A stretch of 33,102 bases of DNA from Okeania sp. SIO1I7 (GTDB lineage Bacteria > Cyanobacteriota > Cyanobacteriia > Cyanobacteriales > Microcoleaceae). The stretch spans positions 327,208 through 360,309 of the forward strand of contig JAAHGF010000005.1 of the NCBI GenBank assembly GCA_010672585.1, read 5' to 3'. Made by a program: the position numbers and the translations under genes. Positions 8,274-16,963 of this stretch are shown here, piece after piece; within the stretch, counting starts at the first letter, position 1; each line of letters opens with the position of its first letter. The notes beneath the pieces are model-generated. The model ran no database searches and was not told the origin of the DNA. It worked only from the letters and a program-made list of their open reading frames with translations.

Positions 8274-8735
8274 ATGACAGATTCTCAACAAGTTCCTGTA
8301 GATGAAAAATTTGTGCCTTTTCTTCAGAAAGTTCAAACTCAAGCAGGATTACCAGATATTTACGATGCCAGAGATATTAGTGTTATTGTATTTCGTACAA
8401 TGCGAGATTTAATGACCACAGAAGCATCTAATCAGGTAGCTTCAGATTTAAGTTCCAGTAGTGAAAAACCAGACCCAGATGAAATAGCAGAACTCTGGAA
8501 AGATAATAATCCACTTGTTGCTTTTCTGAGTAAAATTCGACCACCACTTCAATTTGATGGTGATACTTTTATTTTCCGAGTTAATCAAGAATCAGGTGTT
8601 CCTAAAGGAGTAGCACCGGAAACTGTAATTAAAGCTGTTTTTTCCGCGACAAAGGAAGAACTATCTCCAGAAAGAATTCAAGAAATAGCTAGTTTTCTGC
8701 CAGATAAAGTTAAGGTTATGTGGAACGAAGCTTAG
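8274..8735 (+). CDS. DUF2267 domain protein
   Basis: The 153-residue soluble protein has the DUF2267 layout. An N-terminal helix (FVPFLQKVQTQAGLPD, about 13-28) is followed by ARDISVIVFRTMRDLMT, a middle segment including a tryptophan (ELWK) and NPLVAFLSKI, and a C-terminal half with AVFSATKEELSPERIQEIASFLPDKVK (about 123-148). In the family, such paired helical repeats end in an 'LP' motif, seen here once clearly. Molecular function is unknown; relatives are often stress-associated, which is general knowledge and not shown here. The ATG at 8274 follows AGGGATTTAATT, so AGGG serves as a possible ribosome-binding site. No operon partner: 158 bases separate it from the gene upstream and about 1.5 kb from the next gene. 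Confidence 0.78.
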   Translation: MTDSQQVPVDEKFVPFLQKVQTQAGLPDIYDARDISVIVFRTMRDLMTTEASNQVASDLSSSSEKPDPDEIAELWKDNNPLVAFLSKIRPPLQFDGDTFIFRVNQESGVPKGVAPETVIKAVFSATKEELSPERIQEIASFLPDKVKVMWNEA

Positions 8736-10221
8736 GAAATTAATATTTTTTCCACGCTTTAAAATGACTAGGTTTGTTAGTGCAGGATTTTTTAGGAAAG
8801 GAGGAATAAAGAAGGAATAGAAAATATTTTTGGGGATTTTCAGTACTACTATAGTTATCCTAGATAGAATATGAACATTAGCTATATATCAACAGAAGTA
8901 AGACTCAATATTTTAGATAACTAAAATTTGTTCAAAATCTATTTAGGACAGCTATATATAATAATCTTCGGCTTTGTTGCAAAGATTTGCTGATAATTTT
9001 AATTAACTTATTCCTGATTTTTCATCACAGTAAATACCAGAATTAAATTTAATCTTATACTTGACCAAAACAAAATCTCACTAATCACAACTACTATCAT
9101 CTCCATCAAAGAATTTTTGGGTGCATCTCATATTTGCAAAAATACTTTTTTCCTATATATTTCCTATTTCCTGTTCCCTGTTCCCTGTTCCCTAAAAGGG
9201 ATAAATTTTTGGCTTTATTCAAAATTGAGATGCACCGGAATTTTTGAGATTTTGACTTCAGTTAGCCTTCTACGGAGAACTGTGTTAACAGTTGTATAAT
9301 TCGGGTCTCATACCTGTCACAAAGGCGCATCACTAAATTTCTTTAAATAAGTCTAGTGCAGGATGGCGGAAATAACTAACCAGTTAAAAAAAGGTTCAAA
9401 AGCTTGTACAATAACCTTTCTTCCCTTCAGCATAGCTGCCTTTTTGCACTAAGGGTCTTATACCAAAAAGTCAAGCAGAGGTCTTAAACCTTGAATTATT
9501 CGATAAAATTACCTGCAAAACTATTCAATAATTTGCTTTTCTGCCGACTCCTGACTCCCTAATTTAAAGTACAGGAACTTATAGATAATTATAGGTCCTC
9601 GCCTATTTCTTAATTATTTCTCAGGTTAGATTCAGTTTACTTAGATTTAATTATAAATGTCTGTAATTAATAATTAAATTAAAAATTAAATAAATTGAAT
9701 TTTATCAAATATCGCTATTTTCTGATATTTGCTATTACTGTGATATTTAAGTTTAGGAATAACTACTGATTGTTTCCCTAACTCTAATTCAACCATTAAA
9801 TAAAATACTAATAAAAGTGGAGCGATCGCCCAAAACTCTTACCCTACCCTAGTAAAAATCTCTGTACTGGTAAAAATTCTTAAACAAACATCTACAGAAA
9901 AATAGAATAGCTACCTGTGGAACTGACCTCATAACCTACTTTAGTCAAAGTTAATTAGTGCGAGGAAGCGGTAAATACAATTGTCGATCAAAAACTTTAT
10001 TTAAACTATAGTAAACGACTACAAAACTTACTGAAAAAATATATGTGTGGCTATTTAAATAAAGTGGTAATTAATGATTAAATTCATACTATTACATCAA
10101 ATATAATGATAGAAAATTTCAGGAAAATGTAAATGTAAAATTGGCTTATATCAATATTTATCTGTTAACAAAATATTTTTATTTCACAAGTTTTTCAACT
10201 CCTTATTGTCAAATAATAACA
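8736..10221. other. 1.5-kb gene-free spacer before arsS
   Basis: No convincing gene is present; a 60-codon frame at 9117-9299 lies across a small mobile element and is discarded. Contents: the GGTGCATCTCA element at 9119-9237; an 8-bp inverted repeat CAAATATC/GATATTTG at 9706-9731; a GCGATCGC site at about 9824; and a TTTCACAAG half-site at 10182-10190 ahead of arsS. GTGCAGGATGGCGGAAATAA at 9358-9377 looks like a remnant of a dispersed repeat but has no full partner in the window. Confidence 0.5.
9119..9237. mobile_element. MITE-like element, GGTGCATCTCA ends, 8-bp target duplication
   Basis: GGTGCATCTCA (9120-9130) is exactly inverted at 9226-9236. Outside the ends, GAATTTTT is repeated directly (9111-9118 and 9238-9245), a convincing 8-bp target-site duplication if one base beyond each arm belongs to the element. 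The 119-bp body has no coding capacity and contains a CCTGTTC/CCTGTTC heptamer tract (about 9170-9192). It resembles a non-autonomous insertion element; no matching transposase is in the window. Confidence 0.7.
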
Positions 10222-11208
10222 ATGATTCAGACAGCTTTTACACCTTTCAGAACCAAACTTAATAAAACCCTAACTAAGAAAAAAATTACTGTTTTACAAA
10301 TTAATCTTGGTAAACGTTGTAATCTTGCCTGTACCCATTGTCATGTCGAAGCAAGTCCGAAACGAACAGAAGAACTTTCCCCAGAAATTTGCGAACAATT
10401 AATTGAACTAATTAATAGATTTCCTCAAATTCAAACAGTTGACTTGACTGGTGGTGCTCCGGAAATGAATTATGGTTTTCAACAATTAGTTAAAGCTGCT
10501 AGAACAAATAAAAAAGAAGTGATTGTTCGTTCTAATTTAACGATTTATTTTGTGAAAGGATTTACAGATATTCCAGAATATTGTGCTGAAAATCAACTGA
10601 GAATTGTGGCATCATTGCCTTGTTATTTAGAAGATAATGTCGATCAAATGCGCGGTTATGGTGTGTATAGTGAATCAATTAAAGCATTGCAATGGTTAAA
10701 CAAATTAGGATATGGAAAAGATCCAAATCTTATCTTAGATTTAGTTTATAATCCTCCCGTTCCCAATAAAAATAAATTTACCCTTCCTCCTCATCAAAAA
10801 AATCTAGAAGAAGATTATAAAAAATATTTAAAAGAAAATTTTAACATCAACTTTAACCAACTGTTTACAATTACAAATTTACCCATAGGTAGAACTAAAC
10901 TATATTTGCAAAATAGAAAAATATATCAGCCTTATCTAGATTTTTTGGAGTCAAATTTTAATTCTGAAACTGTAGAAAATTTAATGTGTCGAAATGAATT
11001 ATCAATTGATTATTTAGGTAATGTCTATGACTGTGACTTTAATCAGATGGAAAATATCCCATCTCAAACTAAGAAAAGTGAAAAAATTACAGTAGCTAAG
11101 TTATTAGAAGTTAATAGTTTAGACATAATTGAACAAGTGCAGACAGCAAATTATTGTTACGGTTGTACAGCAGGTTGTGGCTCTAGTTGCAGTGGGTCAT
11201 TAATATAA
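10222..11208 (+). CDS. arsS: Arsenosugar biosynthesis radical SAM protein ArsS
   Basis: The protein is a radical SAM enzyme of the ArsS family, which acts after ArsM by adding a 5'-deoxyadenosyl group to dimethylated arsenic, leading to arsenosugars. From ATG 10222 it has 328 residues. The [4Fe-4S] motif is C-N-L-A-C-T-H-C (Cys33, 37, 40) in GKRCNLACTHCHVEASP. DLTGGAPEMN follows as the SAM-binding GGE-like motif. The C-terminal half is the family's own domain and ends with YCYGCTAGCGSSCSGS (Cys312, 315, 319, 323), the conserved auxiliary-cluster signature. A TTG at 10141 is in frame, but its 27 extra residues are hydrophobic and unlike the family, so ATG 10222 is preferred. arsR lies 168 bases downstream. 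The molecular assignment is strong; activity in this organism is inferred. Confidence 0.9.
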   Translation: MIQTAFTPFRTKLNKTLTKKKITVLQINLGKRCNLACTHCHVEASPKRTEELSPEICEQLIELINRFPQIQTVDLTGGAPEMNYGFQQLVKAARTNKKEVIVRSNLTIYFVKGFTDIPEYCAENQLRIVASLPCYLEDNVDQMRGYGVYSESIKALQWLNKLGYGKDPNLILDLVYNPPVPNKNKFTLPPHQKNLEEDYKKYLKENFNINFNQLFTITNLPIGRTKLYLQNRKIYQPYLDFLESNFNSETVENLMCRNELSIDYLGNVYDCDFNQMENIPSQTKKSEKITVAKLLEVNSLDIIEQVQTANYCYGCTAGCGSSCSGSLI

Positions 11209-11234
11209 TTTAGAGCGAGTAAAAAATATAGTTG

Positions 11235-11270
11235 AAATTAATCCTTACATAGTAGCTTGGGGATTAATTT
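11235..11270. promoter_or_regulatory. 10-bp inverted repeat between arsS and arsR
   Basis: AAATTAATCC (11235-11244) is mirrored by GGATTAATTT (11261-11270) over 16 bases. It starts 27 bases after the arsS stop and ends 106 bases before arsR. With no T-run it is a weak terminator; it may instead be part of the arsR control region. Confidence 0.4.
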
Positions 11271-11376
11271 AGAGGTGTTTAATTTCCTGAATTCCCAAAT
11301 CTATGATAATATCTAAATTAGCAATACCATACATTACTAACTGACATACAAAGCCAGCAAATTATTACCAAAATCA

Positions 11377-11706
11377 ATGCTAGAAACATCACTAAAATTA
11401 TCTCCTACTTCTATAGCAGCAAGCTTTCAGGCACTTTCTGACCCATTACGAATTAAAATATTAGAACTATTGCGTACACAAGAACTATGTGTGTGTGATA
11501 TATGCGATCGTCTTCAAGTGTCTCAGTCCAAACTGTCTTTTCATCTCAAAAATCTCAAAGAAGCTGCTTTAGTTAAAAGTCGCCAGGATGGTCGTTGGAT
11601 ATATTACAGTCTTAATTTATCTCAACTTAAAAGTTTAGAAAAATACCTATCAGAATATCAAAAAACTAGCCCTTTACCAGCTCACCTTTGTGTCAATAAT
11701 GATTAA
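11377..11706 (+). CDS. arsR: ArsR/SmtB-family arsenic-responsive repressor
   Basis: The 109-residue winged-helix protein is a dimeric transcriptional repressor that leaves its operator when As(III) or Sb(III) binds. The metal site is the classical ELCVCDIC motif (Cys38, Cys40, Cys43) at the start of the recognition region, as in E. coli-type ArsR. It is followed by the DNA-reading helix VSQSKLSFHLKNLKEAALV (48-66) and the wing DGRWIYYSLN (71-80). A further cysteine lies at 105. Length and both ends are normal. Its position behind arsS and downstream of arsM suggests it controls these genes; candidate operators are the inverted repeats at 5863 and 11235. No arsenite efflux pump (arsB/acr3) or arsenate reductase is in the window. 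Confidence 0.92.
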   Translation: MLETSLKLSPTSIAASFQALSDPLRIKILELLRTQELCVCDICDRLQVSQSKLSFHLKNLKEAALVKSRQDGRWIYYSLNLSQLKSLEKYLSEYQKTSPLPAHLCVNND

Positions 11707-12320
11707 CTGAAATGCCTGGTTAAAGATATTTGGGAGTAAGAAAATCATGGTAATACTAATATCATCTCTGCTTAAAAAGCGTTTCAGTCTGGAAAGGGGA
11801 TGCGCAACCCCTCCTAAAATTAAGCAACAAGCTAGAAGTCGAGGATGTTTTACCCAAACTTTTCCTGGCGGACTGCTCCGCAAACAGGTGCCTAATTATA
11901 TGCACAAATTTTTTGGCTGATAGCTGAATCGCTAATAGCTGATAGCTAGTTAATTCACAATCAAAAAATATCTATCCTATTGTCATTTTGCCTTCTCTCT
12001 TTTCCTTGTTTCCCATAATTTATACTAAAGCTCATGCATTAAAAAAAATTGATGATTATCCTCTACTTCCTCCTTTCATCAACAATCTTAAGTAAACAAA
12101 ATTATGACTCCAGTTTTTATAATAATAAACATTATAGATAATACATATAAAATCATGCCCCCTAAATTAATTCTGAATAGATAGGTGCTTTAACTCATCT
12201 CATATCTCATAATTTAACTAACATAATATCTTATAAATAGTCGTAAAAAATATTTAATCCACTCTATAGCACTATAGTTTATAGAATAGATAACTAGACT
12301 ATATTTTATTATTCCAAATA
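11707..12320. other. Spacer with two GC-rich hairpins
   Basis: No gene is seen. GGGG/CCCC around TGCGCA (11796-11811) and GCGGA/TCCGC over CTGC (11868-11881) form compact hairpins in a GC-rich patch. CTGATAGCTGAATC...CTAATAGCTGATAGC at about 11917-11948 resembles the heptamer-rich ends of the GTAAGC element family but lacks the terminal bases, so it may be a remnant. The remainder to 12320 is plain AT-rich DNA. Confidence 0.45.
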
Positions 12321-12761
12321 ATGACTAACCAACAAATAGAACGAAACATTAGACTCTTGCTCGAAACTCGCGAATGTCCAAACTGTTACTTAGAAGGAGC
12401 CAGACTGGGAGGTGTAAATCTAGGAGGAGCCAATCTTGGAGAAGCAAAATTACCAGTAGCTAACCTAGCAGGAGCAAAGTTAGGAGGGGCGAACTTAGGA
12501 GGAGCGAACTTAGGAGGAGCTTACTTAGGAGGAGCTTACTTAGGAGGAGCGAACTTAGGAGGAGCTTACTTAGAAGGTGCCAATTTAGAAGGAGCTTACT
12601 TAAGTGGAGCGAACTTAGGAGGAGCTTACTTGGAAGGTGCCAATTTAGCAGGAGCAAATCTAGAAGGTGCCAATTTAGGAGGAGCAAACCTCGAAGGAGC
12701 TAGTATAGAAGGGGCACTCCTCAGCGGTGCAATTATGCCAGATGGTGCAAGACATGAGTAA
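12321..12761 (+). CDS. Pentapeptide-repeat protein
   Basis: The 146-residue protein starts with a short helical cap (MTNQQIERNIRLLLETRECPNC). It continues from about residue 23 to 140 with over twenty A-[NYK]-L-x-G pentapeptides, with Leu at the centre and Gly/Glu-Gly after it. Such repeats fold into a four-sided right-handed beta helix. The R-E-C-P-N-C-x-L start is common in cyanobacterial members. The biological role of these cytoplasmic proteins is mostly unknown, and DNA mimicry known for a few members is not implied here. At DNA level the middle (about 12478-12620) is a near-perfect 15-bp tandem repeat based on AACTTAGGAGGAGCG, evidence of recent repeat expansion. Open frames on the opposite strand are by-products of this repetition. 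100 bases separate it from the cyclase gene. Confidence 0.9.
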   Translation: MTNQQIERNIRLLLETRECPNCYLEGARLGGVNLGGANLGEAKLPVANLAGAKLGGANLGGANLGGAYLGGAYLGGANLGGAYLEGANLEGAYLSGANLGGAYLEGANLAGANLEGANLGGANLEGASIEGALLSGAIMPDGARHE

Positions 12762-12861
12762 GTGAAATTAGGTGAAGTTGAGTAATTCCCATGCTTTTTT
12801 CTGTTTAAGTTTAACAATAGTTTGGAAAATACTTGCTTCATCTTGATCAGATTCAGGATGA

Positions 12862-14805
12862 ATGGCCTTCAAAATTATGCATCCTATACATTTTGTTAAG
12901 TGGATATATAAAAAAGTCCATTCTTACAGAATACCAATATCAGTAATTTTAGTTTCTGGTGGAGCAATTCTGAGTTTATTATTTTTCAGGTACTTAGGAG
13001 CATTGCAGCAACTAGAGCTAGCTGTATTTGATGGGATGATCCGCCTGGGACCAGATCGAATCTCTGACCCCAGACTATTAATAGTAGAGCTTACTGAAGA
13101 AGATATTCAATTTTTGGAACAGTGGCCAATATCCGATAGAAATTTAGCAGATGTTTTAGCCTCTCTACAAGAGCATCAACCCTCAGTAATAGGTGTAGAT
13201 ATATACCGAGATGTCCCGAAATATCCTGGTTATACAGAATTAGTAGAACAACTACAGAAACCGAATGTTTTTGGCATTACTTTTATTGGCAATCAATCTG
13301 TGAGTACAATACTACCACCCCCTAGTATTCCAAAGGAAAGAATTGGTTTTAATAATATTCCTCTGGACCCAGATGGTGTAGTTCGTCGCTATTCATTTTT
13401 TATTAATAATGATGAAGAAACAATGGTGGCGTTTGCCTTACATTTAGCTCTTGCTTATCTCCAAAAATATGAAATATTTCCTCAGATAAATGAAAATAAC
13501 GAATATAAATTAGGTGACGCAATATTTAAAAAATTACAACCAAACTCTGGAGGATATCAACAAATTGATGCTCAGGGATATCCAATTTTAATTAATTATC
13601 GTAATTCTAAATCTATAGCTCCAAAAATTACGATCAAAGATGTTTTATTAGGTAATTTTGACCCCGAATTAGTTAAAAACAAAATTGTCATAATTGGTAA
13701 TACAGCTCCTAGTAGCAACGACTTTTCTTTTACTCCTTACAGTTTTGCTCAGTTAAACTTATTAAAGTCAAAGATGTCAGGAGTAGAGATTCATGCCCAA
13801 GCTACCAGTCAAATTATTAGTGCAGTTCTTGACGCTCAAAAGCTATTTTGGTACTGGGATGAATCAACGGAAATACTATGGATTTTTAGTTGGTCAATAG
13901 TCAGTGGTAGTATTGCTTGGCATATCAGACGACCTTTAATTTTGCTGCTAATTAATTTTCTAATTTTAGGAATTTTAACAGCTATTAGTTATGGCATTTT
14001 TATCAAAATGGGATGGATACCTGTAGCAGCACCAATATTAGGAATAGTTATGACAAGTGGGGTAGTAATAGTCTACAAAATTCAGGAATCATGGCAACAA
14101 CAAAATATGGTGATGAAATTATTAGGTCAACAAACTTCTCCAGAGATTGCTCAGGCTCTTTGGCAGGAACGTTCATATCTGATTAATAGTGGAATTTTAC
14201 CACCAAAAACAGTTACAGCAACAATATTATTTACTGACTTAAAAAACTTTAGTACTATCTCTGAAAAAAAAACTTCTGAAGCTTTAATGAATTGGTTAAA
14301 TGAATATCTGAGTGCCATGACAGATATTGTGATAAATCATCACGGAATAGTCAACAAATTTACTGGAGATGGAGTTATAGCAGTATTTGGAATACCAGTA
14401 CCCCGTACCAGTGTTGAAGAGATTGCTATAGATGCGCAAAATGCAGTTAATTGTGCTTTAGCAATGGCTCAACATCTATCACAATTAAATCAAAAATGGC
14501 AACAACAAAATTCTCCAGAATTGAAAATGCGTGTAGGAATTTATACTGGAACTGTGACGGTTGGTAGTTTAGGTGGAAAAAATCGCTTAGAATATGGAGT
14601 AATTGGCGATAGTGTTAATATTGCTTCTCGTTTAGAAAGTTTTGATAAAGAACGTCATCCAGGAATTTGTCGCATTTTGATTGCTCAGGAAACTTTGGAA
14701 TATTTAGATAAAAGATTTTCAGTAGAACCCTGGGGGGATTTAAATTTAAAAGGAAAAAAAATACCAGTAAATGTATATTTAGTTACTGGGAAAAACTATT
14801 TTTAA
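12862..14805 (+). CDS. CHASE2-domain membrane adenylate/guanylate cyclase
   Basis: The 647-residue sensor makes cyclic nucleotide in response to an unknown extracytoplasmic signal. Order: a membrane segment (about 25-47); a CHASE2 sensor domain outside the membrane (about 48-325, with DGMIRLGPDRISDPRLLIVELTEEDI-type start and IGVDIYRD); three further membrane segments (about 336-353, 358-378, 384-405); a linker; and a class III cyclase domain (about 450-645). Metal-binding aspartates are Asp459 (FTDLKNF) and Asp503 (FTGDG). Lys499 is the purine-recognition lysine expected for ATP. Asn586 and Arg590 (VNIASRLES) are the transition-state residues. The second specificity position is Gly579 (EYGVIGDSVN) instead of Asp or Thr, so ATP specificity is likely but not certain. 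ATG 12862 is the first start. A DUF928 gene follows on the same strand. Confidence 0.92.
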   Translation: MAFKIMHPIHFVKWIYKKVHSYRIPISVILVSGGAILSLLFFRYLGALQQLELAVFDGMIRLGPDRISDPRLLIVELTEEDIQFLEQWPISDRNLADVLASLQEHQPSVIGVDIYRDVPKYPGYTELVEQLQKPNVFGITFIGNQSVSTILPPPSIPKERIGFNNIPLDPDGVVRRYSFFINNDEETMVAFALHLALAYLQKYEIFPQINENNEYKLGDAIFKKLQPNSGGYQQIDAQGYPILINYRNSKSIAPKITIKDVLLGNFDPELVKNKIVIIGNTAPSSNDFSFTPYSFAQLNLLKSKMSGVEIHAQATSQIISAVLDAQKLFWYWDESTEILWIFSWSIVSGSIAWHIRRPLILLLINFLILGILTAISYGIFIKMGWIPVAAPILGIVMTSGVVIVYKIQESWQQQNMVMKLLGQQTSPEIAQALWQERSYLINSGILPPKTVTATILFTDLKNFSTISEKKTSEALMNWLNEYLSAMTDIVINHHGIVNKFTGDGVIAVFGIPVPRTSVEEIAIDAQNAVNCALAMAQHLSQLNQKWQQQNSPELKMRVGIYTGTVTVGSLGGKNRLEYGVIGDSVNIASRLESFDKERHPGICRILIAQETLEYLDKRFSVEPWGDLNLKGKKIPVNVYLVTGKNYF

Positions 14806-15766
14806 ATTAACTATAAACAACAAACAATTTGAAACTTTTACTCCTTATCAATTTTGCTATTTTTCTACAACCACAAAATATATTAAACTATTTATCAAAA
14901 CTCTAGTGCAAAATTGCATAAGTAAGTATATGGGTAGAAATAAATGTAATATACAGCATCCGAACTAGGAACATTTGGGAGCAAATTGTGAGGAAAGCAA
15001 TTTTCATTAATTGATAATTACCTCTGGTTAAAACCGTTATGGAATTGAATATAAGGAAATATTATTTCTTCTCTTGGTCCATTGGATATGGTTAGGAAAC
15101 CCATCTATCCCACCCAACGGGTGCGCTGCAAAGAGAGAACTCCGTTCCGCTGTCGCGTTTCGCGTCAGCGTTGCGTTACGCCAGTTTTGCGAAGCAAAAG
15201 CAAACGACCGCTTTTTTCCCCTTAAAAGGAGAGACTTTAAACTAGAATTATTTAATTATTAATTATTAATTATTAATTATTCGGTAACTATGGGATTATT
15301 TTCTTGGTTTACTCTGTAAACAGACCTCGCTTCGGAAATTTTAGATTTAATTTCACTTACCTACTTCAATAATCAGTTAAAATCATGTTAAAAAGTTGAT
15401 TCTACAAGCTTTATTCCCTTCTGCTTCCTCCCTTATATATAAAAAATTAATAAATGTTTACTACAAATAGCTATGGTATTTCTTAGGAGTCTACCCACCC
15501 CTCGCCCCTAACCCCTCCCAGGAGGGGAAGTTAGAAGTCAGGAGTCAAAATAAATAGCTTCGATGCCATTTCTTAGTTCAGAACTTATCTTATTAGCCAA
15601 AGATAAATCTCCTATAAAGTCTTTTTATTGCCCTGATTATTCGTAACATTCTTTTTGAGAAATGGTATTATACCTTCTTGCACTAGCTACTGACAAAATT
15701 CATAAATGGATCAACTATAATAGTAATAAGTAATTACAACATTTACCCAAAAAAGGATTTCAGAAT
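14806..15766. other. Gene-free spacer behind the cyclase gene
   Basis: It contains a dispersed block at 14924-14949 (partner at 5130-5155), the TTACC element copy 2 with a GC-rich insert (15018-15287), and a GC-rich hairpin CCCCTCC/GGAGGGG at 15513-15528. TTTTTGAGAAATGGTATTA at 15653-15671 is shared with 7682-7700. A 62-codon frame at 15074-15262 lies wholly inside the element and is discarded. Confidence 0.5.
15018..15287 (+). repeat. TTACC...GGTAA element, copy 2 (270 bp) with GC-rich insert
   Basis: The ends TTACC (15018) and GGTAA (15283-15287) and the flanking 60-70 bp match copy 4 (18185-18308) in inverted orientation; shared blocks include GGAATTGAATATAAGGAAAT and AATTATTCGGTAA. Between about 15076 and 15215 lies extra DNA absent from the other copies. 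It is clearly GC-richer and holds nested hairpins: CGCTG/CAGCG around GCG/CGC (15148-15170) and TTTTGC/GCAAAA (15185-15199). It reads as one dispersed repeat inserted in another. Confidence 0.65.
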
Positions 15767-16570
15767 ATGTATCTACAAAGTTTCCGTTTTTCTATTACTC
15801 TCAAAACTATGGTTTTGACATTAGTTTTAGGATTATTTACTACTTCTTTTCCCAGCAGTACATCGGCAAATTCTACTAATTCTGCTAGTTCAACTCATGG
15901 TAAAGCAGATACTACTCTAGGTATTTCTCAAAATACCTTAGCAAATATTACTCCTAGAGTCGAAGGCGGTTCAACAGGTACTTATGGTGGAGGATCGCGA
16001 GGACAAGATAATTGTATAGATGAGGATCAAAAACCTCTAACTCCTCTAATTCCCAAGCTCAATCAAACACAAGAATTAACCCTAGTAACTTTAGCCTCAC
16101 ATCCAACAATTTATATGTATGTGCCAGAAAACACAGCTATAGCTGGAGAATTTATTTTGAAAGACTCCAGTCAAAAAATAGTTTATGAAAAGCTATTACC
16201 AGTGTCAAATAGTCAGGGGATTATACGCATTAAAATTCCCAGCAATCAACCAGAATTAAAAGTAGGTGAAAATTATCAATGGACATTCTCTTTGAGCTGC
16301 GAAGGAAGTGGTTATGGAACTATTGTTCAAAGCTCAATTAAAAGAGTTAATCCCAACCCAAATTTGACACAAGAACTACAGCAAACATCAGAGAGCGACC
16401 GCTGGTTAATTTATTCGGACGCAGGTATATGGCACGAAAAACTGGATGCCTTAGCAGAAAAAATTAGTTCTAATCCGAACGATCAAGAACTTAAATCACA
16501 ATGGCAAAATCTGCTCAATTCAGTAGGTTTAAATGATGTAGCTACAGAGCCATTAAATTCAAGTGATTAA
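15767..16570 (+). CDS. DUF928 family secreted protein
   Basis: The 267-residue protein has an N-terminal signal sequence. A basic start is followed by the hydrophobic stretch TMVLTLVLGLFTTSF, with cleavage probably around 33-35. A low-complexity Ser/Thr/Asn linker follows, then the DUF928 domain. Family marks are the glycine-rich GGSTGTYGGGSRGQDNC start (about 67-83), the 'PLTPLIPK' stretch, 'ASHPTIYMYVPE' (about 111-122), 'NYQWTFSLSC' and 'DRWLIYSDAGIWHEKLDALAEK' near the C-terminus. Function is unknown; the protein is expected in the periplasm or outside. DUF928 genes are often found next to CHASE2 genes in cyanobacteria (from memory), and the same pairing occurs here about 960 bases downstream of the cyclase. 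AAAAAAGGA precedes the ATG by about 10 bases as a ribosome-binding site. Confidence 0.85.
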   Translation: MYLQSFRFSITLKTMVLTLVLGLFTTSFPSSTSANSTNSASSTHGKADTTLGISQNTLANITPRVEGGSTGTYGGGSRGQDNCIDEDQKPLTPLIPKLNQTQELTLVTLASHPTIYMYVPENTAIAGEFILKDSSQKIVYEKLLPVSNSQGIIRIKIPSNQPELKVGENYQWTFSLSCEGSGYGTIVQSSIKRVNPNPNLTQELQQTSESDRWLIYSDAGIWHEKLDALAEKISSNPNDQELKSQWQNLLNSVGLNDVATEPLNSSD

Positions 16571-16963
16571 TAAGTTAATTTGATCGACAAATTAGTCATA
16601 TAACCTGACTACTTAACAAATAAGGTATGCATAAGGATAACTATTTTGGAATTACTAGAAAAATATCTGTTAGAAAACTAGGTATCACATCTAAATTTAA
16701 TTAACACCTTTTTCTAACAGTCATTCAATTTTAAATGTTTACCAAGCATCTCTTTGAATCAAGCAACTCAGTTAAACATAAGTATCAGAGATATCTAATA
16801 AACCCTCAAAAAAATTATCCTAAAATACCCCATAGTCAGAATCGATGTTAAATGAAAATTAGATAAAAATCTGATAAGACTACAATTAAAATCAAGGTTT
16901 GTACCTCTATATACGAGTATCATATACATTAATACCAACGATTATTGTAAATTCTGTATATAG
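16571..16963. other. Spacer with an 11-bp inverted repeat
   Basis: No gene is seen. CTGTTAGAAAA (16667-16677) is exactly inverted as TTTTCTAACAG (16710-16720), 32 bases apart. A smaller TAATTTG/CAAATTA hairpin directly follows the DUF928 stop (16576-16594). Either may end transcription, though neither has a good T-run. No repeats of the dispersed families are evident. Confidence 0.4.

Noticed and set aside
10141-10221. TTG start extending ArsS by 27 residues
   Set aside because: The extension is hydrophobic and AT-driven, unlike the family N-terminus; ATG 10222 fits better.
11674-11883. 69-codon minus-strand frame overlapping the arsR end
   Set aside because: It overlaps a well-supported gene and a hairpin-rich spacer; no family is recognisable.
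12460-12841. Leu- and Ser-rich open frames on the minus strand opposite the pentapeptide gene
   Set aside because: They are a by-product of the 15-bp sense-strand repeat and have no start context.
15074-15262. 62-codon frame, arginine- and alanine-rich
   Set aside because: It lies wholly in the GC-rich insert and the flanks of a non-coding repeat.
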